Below, piece by piece: positions 15,835 to 23,226 of a stretch of DNA of 35,461 nucleotides. Each line of letters begins with the position of its first letter. The first letter of the stretch is position 1. The translations under genes were made by a program, and so were the position numbers. The stretch is from an uncultured Aquimarina sp. GTDB lineage: Bacteria; Bacteroidota; Bacteroidia; Flavobacteriales; Flavobacteriaceae. The DNA lies in the NCBI GenBank assembly GCA_947493495.1, contig CANLRN010000045.1:1-35461 (forward strand), given 5' to 3'. Below the pieces are notes generated by a model. That model saw only the letters and a list, made by a program, of their open reading frames with translations. It was not told the DNA's origin and searched no databases.

Positions 15835-17088
15835 TTACTCCAACAGGAGATTAGCGGGTTTAAAATCTATTGTACTAATTAATTTAGACTTATCAATTTT
15901 TTTTCCTTCTTTAATAAATTTTGTACCAATAACATATGCTTTGGCATTATTTACCGCATCCACAGCAAGCAGTGTTTCATCCTTAAAGTACCAAATAGAA
16001 AATTTATATCCTTCTTCAGTTTGTTCGTCTCTATATAGCGTCTCATTATATCCTGTAGCTAAGCCTACCATCTGTAACTTAATGTCATATTGATCAGACC
16101 AAAACCAAGGGATTACTGCATAAGTTGGATTTTTATCGCAGATGGCCGCAGCAGCTATTTTGGCTTGCTCTACAGCATTCTGTACTGATTCTAATCGTAG
16201 GTTACGATCATAATGGGGATTGTGATGAAATGTGCAATCACCAATAGCATAGATAGCTGGGTCATTTGTCTGGCACGAAGCATTTACTACAATGCCATTT
16301 TTTATTGTTAATCCAGCTTCTTTTGCAATCTCTTGGTTTACATGAATACCGACACCTACAATAATTATATCCGCTTTATAACTAGAATTATCAGCGCATA
16401 TAACCGTATTCAATTGTTCTTTATTTGTAATAGAGGTTACATTTTTTTTGGTACAAATGATTACATTATTCTCTGCGTGTAAATTTTCAAAAAATTGAGA
16501 CATTTCTGGAGCGGTTACTCTAGCTAAAATGCGTTCTTCACGTTCGAGTACAGTGACCTGCGCATTTAATTTTTTTAATGAGGCAGCAATTTCTAAACCG
16601 ATATACCCACCTCCAATAATTACAACTCTTTTCTGCTTACTTTTGTTTAGAGCTTCACGTATGCTTTCTACATTAGCAGCGGTACGTAACGAAAAAAGAT
16701 TTTGAGCAGATTCGATACCTGGTATCGAAGGGATTATAGGGCGTGCTCCTGTAGCTATAACTAATTTGTCATACCCTTGGACTGTTCCATCCTCTATAAC
16801 AATATGTTTACTTTCTCGATTGATAGAACTTACTGCGATCCCTAAACGTAGGATGATGTCATTTTTTGTATAACTTTCTAAAGATTTAAGCCAATTGTCT
16901 TCTATACTTCCATCTGTCGTTAAGTATGCTTTGGATAGGGGTGGTCTGTGATAAGGAATTTCAGGATCTTTATCAAATAAGGTAATAGTACCTTCCCATC
17001 CTTCTTTTCTCAAAGAAAAGGCAAAATTTACACCTGCATGACTTGCTCCTATGACAACACAGCTTTTATTTTTTGTACTTTCAGACAT
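15835..17088 (-). CDS. NAD(P)H-dependent ferredoxin reductase of a P450 system
   Basis: A protein of 417 residues of the putidaredoxin reductase / rubredoxin reductase type. FAD-binding GASHAG (14-19), ATGARP (112-117), NAD-binding GGGYIG (159-164) followed by VTVLE, and the second FAD motif YAIGDC (about 278-283) are all present. It moves electrons from NAD(P)H to the [2Fe-2S] ferredoxin encoded 20 nt upstream. Together with the P450 gene this makes a complete class I bacterial P450 chain in the cytoplasm. The gene order P450-ferredoxin-reductase, together with anhydrogalactose genes nearby, matches the 6-O-methyl-D-galactose demethylase loci of marine flavobacteria. Confidence 0.92.
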   Translation of the reverse strand: MSESTKNKSCVVIGASHAGVNFAFSLRKEGWEGTITLFDKDPEIPYHRPPLSKAYLTTDGSIEDNWLKSLESYTKNDIILRLGIAVSSINRESKHIVIEDGTVQGYDKLVIATGARPIIPSIPGIESAQNLFSLRTAANVESIREALNKSKQKRVVIIGGGYIGLEIAASLKKLNAQVTVLEREERILARVTAPEMSQFFENLHAENNVIICTKKNVTSITNKEQLNTVICADNSSYKADIIIVGVGIHVNQEIAKEAGLTIKNGIVVNASCQTNDPAIYAIGDCTFHHNPHYDRNLRLESVQNAVEQAKIAAAAICDKNPTYAVIPWFWSDQYDIKLQMVGLATGYNETLYRDEQTEEGYKFSIWYFKDETLLAVDAVNNAKAYVIGTKFIKEGKKIDKSKLISTIDFKPANLLLE

Positions 17089-17108
17089 CTATTATTAGGT
17101 TTTATAGC

Positions 17109-17417
17109 TTATTTAGCAACACGTAGCACAGCTCCATCAATACTATTAGTAACTTCTATCTGACAGCAAAGACGACTATATTCATTGACATTATCATCTA
17201 ATTCTAACATATCTTTTTCAATTTCTGAGGGTTCTCCTATTTTTTTGAAATGCTCAGGGAGTACATGTACATGACAAGTAGCACAAGAACATACACCACC
17301 ACAATCTCCATCAATTCCTGCGATTCCATTATCAACAGCAAGTTGCATTACTGAGCCCGAAGTTGCTTCTAGAGTGGTACTTTCATTATCACTCGTTATA
17401 AAAGTTATTTTTGCCAT
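17109..17417 (-). CDS. [2Fe-2S] ferredoxin (putidaredoxin type)
   Basis: A protein of 102 residues with cluster ligands C39, C45, C48 and C85, spaced C-X5-C-X2-C-X36-C as in putidaredoxin and adrenodoxin. Extra cysteines at 43 and 84 are not needed for the cluster; C84-C85 are adjacent. It carries single electrons from the reductase to the P450. It lies 50 nt after the P450 gene and 20 nt before the reductase gene, so the three are probably one transcript. Length is typical. Confidence 0.95.
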   Translation of the reverse strand: MAKITFITSDNESTTLEATSGSVMQLAVDNGIAGIDGDCGGVCSCATCHVHVLPEHFKKIGEPSEIEKDMLELDDNVNEYSRLCCQIEVTNSIDGAVLRVAK

Positions 17418-17467
17418 ACGTATTATTTTAATGTATTATATATTAGGTGAATATGATAGCGATACTG

Positions 17468-18625
17468 CTATCTTTTATTAAACTTGACTGTTAAGCTATC
17501 ATATCCTACTTTACGTTTAAATTCATCAAGGTTTTCTATATTTTCTTTGCAATCGATAAGATCAATAGAAGTTATTTTTTCTGCAAGACTTGTAAGTAAA
17601 ACATTCATGATCTGTCGAGCGTGTGTTGCTCCTAGACATTTGTGATGACTAAAACCAAAACTCACGTGTGGGTTTAGTTTACGATCCAGCACGACTTCAT
17701 TTGGCTTTTCAAAAATAGACGCATCACGATTGGCAGATGCCCAGCACAATGAGATGCGCGTATCTTGTTTAACAGCGTGCTCACATACATGAGTGTCTTC
17801 TGTTGCAACTCGTCCCATATGCGTCAAAGGCGCAAAGTAGCGTATTAATTCTTCTACTGCCTTGCCAATAATCTCAGGTTTTTCTTTAAGTAATTTTAAT
17901 GATTCTGGATGATCTGCAAAATAAGCTATCGAATTGGTTACTGCATTGATCACAGTATCTCTACCTCCTGCAAATGTTAATATCATCACTCCTTTGACCT
18001 CTTCTTTTGTTAATTTTTTTCCATCTACCTCACAGGCTAGTAATACAGAATATAAATCTGTACCAGGATTTTTGATAGCTTTATCTATCTCTTGGTCGAT
18101 ATAGTTGTAGAGTATATTAGCTTTATCTCCATCTAATGCTGTATCCTTACTTCTGAATACGTGAGTACCCCAGGATATCCATGTCTCTGATTCTTCATAA
18201 GGGGTGTTAAGTAATAAAGTCAATGCACGGGATTGCAGCCGCAATGAAAATTCTTCTACTATTTCTACAGAATCCATAGTAAGTACTTCTTCTATAATAG
18301 CATCGGTTATTTTTTTTAGTTTTTGTTGGTATTCTTTTCCTAAAGGACGTTTAAACCAATCTTCGATTAGATCGCGGTAGGCTTTATGCATTGGTGGATC
18401 TACCTCGAAAGGAATTTGGCGTGTATCGCGTATATTTACTTCAGAAGGAACCACAATGCGTCCTGGCTCAGCACCTGATTGAAAAGTTTTCCAGCTATGT
18501 GCACATTTACGAACATCTTTAAGCCGCAAAACCATAGTCACTGGATCGTCTTGATCATTCATTTTGCCATAACCTTTATCTACACGGGCTTTTTCGAAAG
18601 GATCAGAAAATTCACTTTTTTTCAT
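17468..18625 (-). CDS. Cytochrome P450, probable 6-O-methyl-D-galactose demethylase
   Basis: A 385-residue soluble bacterial P450. The I-helix oxygen-activating motif is FAGGRDT (218-224), the K-helix ExxR is E259-L-I-R262, and the heme-binding loop is FGFSHHKCLG with proximal ligand C330. The consensus is FGxGxHxCxG, so Gly is replaced by Ser in the fourth position here. Marine flavobacterial P450s of the CYP236A type oxidatively demethylate 6-O-methyl-D-galactose from agar and porphyran, giving D-galactose and formaldehyde. The neighbours (its own ferredoxin and reductase, GH2, GH117 and anhydrogalactose genes) fit that job well. The substrate is inferred from context. A 295-nt gap separates it from the esterase gene upstream, so it may have its own promoter. 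Confidence 0.85.
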   Translation of the reverse strand: MKKSEFSDPFEKARVDKGYGKMNDQDDPVTMVLRLKDVRKCAHSWKTFQSGAEPGRIVVPSEVNIRDTRQIPFEVDPPMHKAYRDLIEDWFKRPLGKEYQQKLKKITDAIIEEVLTMDSVEIVEEFSLRLQSRALTLLLNTPYEESETWISWGTHVFRSKDTALDGDKANILYNYIDQEIDKAIKNPGTDLYSVLLACEVDGKKLTKEEVKGVMILTFAGGRDTVINAVTNSIAYFADHPESLKLLKEKPEIIGKAVEELIRYFAPLTHMGRVATEDTHVCEHAVKQDTRISLCWASANRDASIFEKPNEVVLDRKLNPHVSFGFSHHKCLGATHARQIMNVLLTSLAEKITSIDLIDCKENIENLDEFKRKVGYDSLTVKFNKR

Positions 18626-18920
18626 AGGGATATATGAATTTTTAAATTGGTTATGAAAATAAACTCATTTTATAAATAATAAAAACTACTTGCAATAAAT
18701 ATTTTTTTCGATAGCGATATACTAGATCTATAGTCTCATAATACTCTTTATGGTTGAGGTAATAAAGATAGAAATAAATTGCTTTTTAGCTATAAAATGA
18801 ATTTGCATTTACTCAATTAGTTTGTGTACAAAGAAAAATAGTTCAGTTGCATAAAAGTTGTCTTATTTTGATAAATAATTAATGTATATTGTCTTGATGT
18901 GTAAAATAGTTACTCTATTA
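18626..18920 (-). other. Gap between esterase and P450 genes, possible P450 promoter
   Basis: This AT-rich stretch of 295 nt has no ORF. A partial palindrome ACTAGATCTATAGT lies at 18721-18734. No clear TTG-N19-TAnnTTTG promoter on the minus strand and no convincing terminator after the esterase gene were found. The gap is much longer than the other gaps in this block, so a separate start for the P450-ferredoxin-reductase transcript is plausible. Confidence 0.35.
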
Positions 18921-19736
18921 TCAAGTGATATTTTTTAGAATTTTATCAAAAAATTGAATTGTTTCTTTGATATGGTTTTCCCAATAGATCCATTTGTGTT
19001 TTCCTTGATTTTCTTTATAAATATGTGATATGTTTAATTTAGTCAATTGTTCGTGTAATTTTCGATTTCCTTCAATAAGTTCATCCGCTATACCGCAATC
19101 AAATCTAAAAGGAGGCAGTTGTTCTTTATGTTTTAAGATTGTATCATATATAGATTCATTTTCTTTATCATCTTGTTGATAAGAAGAAAAAGGCTCTTCA
19201 ACGAATAATTTCATTTCATCTAATACAGTGATAGAAGATAAACCTGATACTCCAGAAAAAATATGATGGTATTTAATACCTATTCTTAGTGCTCCAAATC
19301 CACCCATAGATAATCCTGCTATAAATATTTTTGAATGTATACTGGCTTGTGGAATTAATTCTACAACAGCATTTATAACATCTTCTGCGATCCATTTTTC
19401 AAAATCTACTCCATTATAATGCGGCAGATATCCACTTCCGTCACCCCATAAACCATCAGAAGGCATAGCTAGAAGCATTGGCGAGGTTTCATTGTTTTTT
19501 ATCCAAGATTCCATTTTTAGGTGAATTCCAGTTTTCTGAGACCAAATCCAATGACTTCCCCAAACACCATGTAATAAAATTACTATTGGTAAGTCAGTTA
19601 AGTTTTTTCTAGAAGGGACATATACAGAAATATCTCCACGATTTTTCAAGTGTTTACTTTTTACGGTAATATGCCTTAGGTTATTTGCTTCGAACCGAGG
19701 GTCAGATAGTTCAGTAGTACGAAATTTTGATTCCAT
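18921..19736 (-). CDS. Esterase D-family alpha/beta hydrolase
   Basis: A protein of 271 residues without a signal peptide, so probably cytoplasmic. The oxyanion region is LLHGVWGSHWIW (54-65), the nucleophile elbow GLSMGG has S143, and the catalytic His is probably in GKHKWIYW near residue 247. It resembles the esterase D family, which includes S-formylglutathione hydrolases and acetyl/feruloyl esterases. It follows the zinc alcohol dehydrogenase gene by 21 nt. An alcohol dehydrogenase plus esterase D pair next to a formaldehyde-producing demethylase suggests formaldehyde to formyl-thiol to formate. The thiol is unknown, since Bacteroidota usually lack glutathione. Removal of an acyl group from an algal sugar is the main alternative. 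Confidence 0.8.
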   Translation of the reverse strand: MESKFRTTELSDPRFEANNLRHITVKSKHLKNRGDISVYVPSRKNLTDLPIVILLHGVWGSHWIWSQKTGIHLKMESWIKNNETSPMLLAMPSDGLWGDGSGYLPHYNGVDFEKWIAEDVINAVVELIPQASIHSKIFIAGLSMGGFGALRIGIKYHHIFSGVSGLSSITVLDEMKLFVEEPFSSYQQDDKENESIYDTILKHKEQLPPFRFDCGIADELIEGNRKLHEQLTKLNISHIYKENQGKHKWIYWENHIKETIQFFDKILKNIT

Positions 19737-19757
19737 GATAGTTTTTTGTTCTATTTT

Positions 19758-20882
19758 TTACTCAAAAACGATAACACCTTTTGCGTTTTTTCCGGATAGC
19801 ATATCAGAAAAGGCGTGTTCCAGATCTTCAAACTTATACGTAGCAGTTACCATTTCTTCTAATAGTAAATCTCCTTTGGTATAAAGGTCTAAAATTTTTG
19901 GAAAATCAATTTGTGGTCTACATTTACCGTATAATGGATTGATATATATTTTATCCCATTCGAACAGTTGCATATCTATGGTTACTTCTTCTTCAATTCC
20001 GCTCACCTGTACTGCTGTGCCTGCGTTTCTAACCATTCCTAGAGGAGCGGCACCTAATGCAGGTATAGCAGTGCATTCAAAAGCAAAATCAGTACCTCCA
20101 TTAGTTACTAAATCTTTTACTTGTTGTGTAGCTCTTAGAAGTCCTTTATCATCTTTGTCGGCTAAAATAGTGTGGGTTGCTCCAAATTTTTTTGCCATCT
20201 CTAGACGATTAGAATTGATATCTACAGCTATAATTTTTGCAGCTCCAGAAATTCGTGCTCCCTGAATTACATTAAGGCCAACTCCTCCAGTTCCGATAAC
20301 TGCTACCGAAGAGCCAGGGGTTACTTTGGCGGTATTTACAGCAGAACCATACCCTGTCATAACACCGCATCCAATGATAGATGCAGCACTAAAAGGAATT
20401 TTGTGATTGTATTTTACTACGGCTTGTTCCTTGACTAGTGTATGTGTTGAGAGTGTACCGATATTAAAGGAGCGTTCTATACTCTGTCCTTTGTAAAGAG
20501 TGCTTTCTAATCGAGCGTGACCAGTTGATACTTCACCATCAGGTAATGCATCCCCAGCTACTACTGGCGAATTGTTTTCACAGATATGTTGATTTTGCTC
20601 CTGACATTGAAAACAACGCCCACAAGGGATAGCCCAATTTAGAATTACTTTATCACCTGGCGTGACAGTAGTTACCTCTGGTCCTACAGATTCTACAATA
20701 CCCGCGCCTTCATGACCTAAGATAACTGATCGCCCCCAGTGTAGGGAGTCATGATCGGTATGGCATACTCCAGATGCCATTATTTTTACTACTACTTCAT
20801 CCGATTGAGGGGATTGTATCTCAATAGGTTCTATAGAAAATTTTCCATTTCCATTTGTAATTGCAGCTTTTGCTAATATCAT
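19758..20882 (-). CDS. Zinc-dependent alcohol dehydrogenase (class III / MDR type)
   Basis: A protein of 374 residues. Catalytic zinc ligands C40 and H57 (GHE) are present, and the structural zinc motif CGRCFQCQEQNQHIC (C-X2-C-X2-C-X7-C) is complete. The NAD-binding GTGGVG follows near residue 198. Overall it resembles class III alcohol dehydrogenases (S-hydroxymethylglutathione dehydrogenases). Genes of this type recur beside 6-O-methylgalactose P450 genes in marine flavobacteria, which makes a role in handling formaldehyde or a methylated-sugar alcohol likely, but the real substrate cannot be read from sequence. It leads the minus-strand block (ADH, esterase, then P450, ferredoxin, reductase). 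Possible operator repeats lie just upstream at 20904-21060. Confidence 0.9.
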   Translation of the reverse strand: MILAKAAITNGNGKFSIEPIEIQSPQSDEVVVKIMASGVCHTDHDSLHWGRSVILGHEGAGIVESVGPEVTTVTPGDKVILNWAIPCGRCFQCQEQNQHICENNSPVVAGDALPDGEVSTGHARLESTLYKGQSIERSFNIGTLSTHTLVKEQAVVKYNHKIPFSAASIIGCGVMTGYGSAVNTAKVTPGSSVAVIGTGGVGLNVIQGARISGAAKIIAVDINSNRLEMAKKFGATHTILADKDDKGLLRATQQVKDLVTNGGTDFAFECTAIPALGAAPLGMVRNAGTAVQVSGIEEEVTIDMQLFEWDKIYINPLYGKCRPQIDFPKILDLYTKGDLLLEEMVTATYKFEDLEHAFSDMLSGKNAKGVIVFE

Positions 20883-21308
20883 ATTTTTCTTTTTTAAATA
20901 GTGTCTGATCGGAAATACAGCAAAATCAAATTTGTATCTTTTAACTAAATTTTAATTTATTTCTGATCGTTTGATGCTAAGGTATCTACTTCAAAAAAAT
21001 GAATTCTAAAATTTTATCAAAAATTTTTCAAACTATGAAAACCGTCTATTTCCGATTAGATATTAAACATGGGAAGGTACAAGATAGCTTGGTTTAATCA
21101 GTACACTTTTTTAGCATTGAGTTCTTTTATATTGACATATGTATAGAACTTATTTTGACTACTACTAATCCTTTAAAAATTATAACAATTGCGTAACTTT
21201 TTAATAATCAATTAAGTCATAAAAGTTGCACTATTAATTTTGAGTTATATTTTGATTTAAACTAGAATGAGTTCAGTATAAAGATTTTAAACAAAAAAGA
21301 GAATGAAA
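20883..21308. promoter_or_regulatory. Upstream region of the ADH/P450 block with repeated TCTGATCGGAAAT-type motif
   Basis: This stretch of 426 nt holds no gene. TCTGATCGGAAAT occurs at 20904-20916, a shorter TCTGATCG at 20962-20969, and a 12-of-13 inverted copy (ATTTCCGATTAGA) at 21048-21060. All lie upstream of the alcohol dehydrogenase start at 20882, so they could be operator sites for that block. The motif was not seen before other genes in the window. The LuxR-type gene ends at 21309 on the same strand; no clear terminator for it is visible. Confidence 0.3.
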
Positions 21309-22925
21309 TTAATATTTAGATACAAATTCACTTAGATTATCATTTCGTTCTAATTTTAGTTTTTTTCTTAATCGATACCTAGATGTATGTACACTTTCCA
21401 TAGAAATTCCTAATAAAGAAGCCATGTCTTTACTAGAAAAGTTTAGTTTTATTAATGCGCAGATTTTTAAGTCCGTTTGGGTTAATGACGGGAAATCTTT
21501 CTTTATGTTTTTATAGAAACCTTGGTTTATATCAATAAATCTAGCTTCAAACTCTTTCCAATTACTGCCTACACCAGATTTGATAGATTTTACAATTTTA
21601 TTGATATCTGATACATTAAGGGTTTCTTTATTTTTAGTTAATTCATTTTTTAAACTGATAATAAACTCATCTTTTTCAATTAATTGTAGAGCAGATTTTG
21701 CTAATTCTTTATTTTTTAATTCTATAGTTTTTTTCGTCTCTTTTAGTTTTAATTTTTGTTTTTCTTTTAGTATTATTTTTTCTCTTTTATGTTTACGTTT
21801 AAGATTTTTAAATACTACCAAACTAAATAATATCAAGAAAAATAATGTTACAAAAAGTAATATAAATCTAAGAAAAGATATTTTCTGTTTGTGTTCTAAT
21901 TTTAATAATTTTTGTTCTTTTAAAATCTGCTCTTGTTTACTTTTCTGAAGCCTATACTTATCTTTTATTTCGAAGAGATATTCGTTATTTTTACTATTAA
22001 CTCCAAATATTTTATTTTCTAGATTAATAGCTTTATTAAGATGAAAGAGTGCTTGTTTGTATTCTTCAGAGTCATAATATAATTGAGATAACTCTTTGTG
22101 GTTTATAACCTGGTAGTTGGTATGACTATTATGTACATACGATAGTTCTAAAGATTTGTTGTAGTGAAATTTACTCTTCTCATCATCTCCTTTCATTTGC
22201 CATACTTTAGCAAGCAGAAAATGGATAATTACCAAATAAGGTTCATTGTTTTCTTTGAAGTAATCATAGGATTCAGTAAGCATTTTTTCGGATTCTTCAA
22301 ATTTACCATCAGTAGCTAACAAAAATCCTTTTTCAGAATGTAGAAAAAAGTTTTGAGTATTATTGTTTTCTGGACGAAAATAGATATAACAACTATCAAT
22401 ATATGTTTTAGCTGTTTCAAAATCTCTATTGTATCTGTAAAAGTTGGCAAAAGCAAAATAATCACTTACTGGATAATCTGCACTAATTTCATCTTTAGAA
22501 TAATGTTTTTTACTTATTTTTAGAGCAATTCCAAAGTTTTCAAGTGCTTTTTTATTTCTGTTATAAAAACTATATAGCCAGCCTAGTGATTGATGTACCC
22601 TAGATTTAGAAAAATCATCTTTACTCTCTTCTGCTAGAAAAAGTGCTTTCCAGTATCCATCGTAGGCTTTTCCGTAGTCAAGGTTATGTCCATATAATTC
22701 TGATAGTTCATTGATGCTTTTAATGAGATTTAGTGTATCATTCTTATAAGTAAAATATTCAATACTTTTCTCATAATTATAAACAGCTTTATCAAAATTG
22801 ATGAATTTATTTTTTCTTGCTTCTTCTAAGTATTGATTAGTTTTGTAGAGTGTTTGTCCAGATAAAGAACTATTCCAGCATATAATTAGAGCTAATAGTT
22901 CAAAAAACGTTATTATCTTTTTCAT
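21309..22925 (-). CDS. Membrane-anchored TPR regulator with LuxR-type helix-turn-helix
   Basis: A protein of 538 residues. A signal peptide (1-23), TPR-like helical repeats about 30-330 (periplasmic by topology), one membrane helix about 351-373 (FLRFILLFVTLFFLILF), a long charged coiled coil about 375-440, and a C-terminal HTH about 481-538 (TDLKICALIKLNFSSKDMASLLGISMESVHTSRYRLRKKL). The DNA-binding end lies in the cytoplasm, so a signal sensed outside could be passed directly to DNA. This architecture is frequent in flavobacteria and often lies beside polysaccharide loci. It is divergent from the GH2 gene (301 nt apart), so control of the anhydrogalactose operon is likely but not shown. No histidine kinase domain is present. 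Confidence 0.85.
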   Translation of the reverse strand: MKKIITFFELLALIICWNSSLSGQTLYKTNQYLEEARKNKFINFDKAVYNYEKSIEYFTYKNDTLNLIKSINELSELYGHNLDYGKAYDGYWKALFLAEESKDDFSKSRVHQSLGWLYSFYNRNKKALENFGIALKISKKHYSKDEISADYPVSDYFAFANFYRYNRDFETAKTYIDSCYIYFRPENNNTQNFFLHSEKGFLLATDGKFEESEKMLTESYDYFKENNEPYLVIIHFLLAKVWQMKGDDEKSKFHYNKSLELSYVHNSHTNYQVINHKELSQLYYDSEEYKQALFHLNKAINLENKIFGVNSKNNEYLFEIKDKYRLQKSKQEQILKEQKLLKLEHKQKISFLRFILLFVTLFFLILFSLVVFKNLKRKHKREKIILKEKQKLKLKETKKTIELKNKELAKSALQLIEKDEFIISLKNELTKNKETLNVSDINKIVKSIKSGVGSNWKEFEARFIDINQGFYKNIKKDFPSLTQTDLKICALIKLNFSSKDMASLLGISMESVHTSRYRLRKKLKLERNDNLSEFVSKY

Positions 22926-22989
22926 TATTTAAAAATCATACTTTTACAGTTTAATAATCAATCTCTAAATTTATACCTTTCATAGGCGA

Positions 22990-23009
22990 TTTATCATCAA
23001 ATTGATAAA
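22990..23009. promoter_or_regulatory. Inverted repeat in the LuxR-GH2 divergent region
   Basis: TTTATCA (22990-22996) and TGATAAA (23003-23009) form perfect 7-bp arms around a 6-bp spacer, 65 bp upstream of the regulator's start. The symmetry fits a dimeric regulator site, possibly for autoregulation. AT-rich sequence makes chance occurrence possible. Confidence 0.3.
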
Positions 23010-23104
23010 TATATTTCTTAACATAAGAAATAATAGCATTAAATTAACAAAATTTAATGTATATAATATTTTTTATCTCAAATGAATAGCATAAAATACT
23101 ATAT

Positions 23105-23155
23105 TTGTCTAGTTGCAAAATATGTTAAAATTTACTTGTCTAGTTATTGTCTAGT
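23105..23155 (+). promoter_or_regulatory. Three TTGTCTAGT direct repeats upstream of the GH2 operon
   Basis: Exact TTGTCTAGT copies at 23105-23113, 23136-23144 and 23147-23155. Start-to-start spacings are 31 and 11 bp, close to three turns and one turn of the helix, so all face one side of the DNA. The last copy ends 71 nt before the GH2 ATG. A weak -7-like GATATTTG at 23188-23195 would place the repeats about 40 bp upstream of it, a usual activator position. A TATATTTG (23100-23107) overlaps the first copy. The same pair is found at 7121-7140. Confidence 0.55.
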
Positions 23156-23226
23156 ACTATATGACAGATAAATTTGATTATAGTTTTGATATTTGTTTTT
23201 TATGAATTTTTTACACTAATGTAAAC

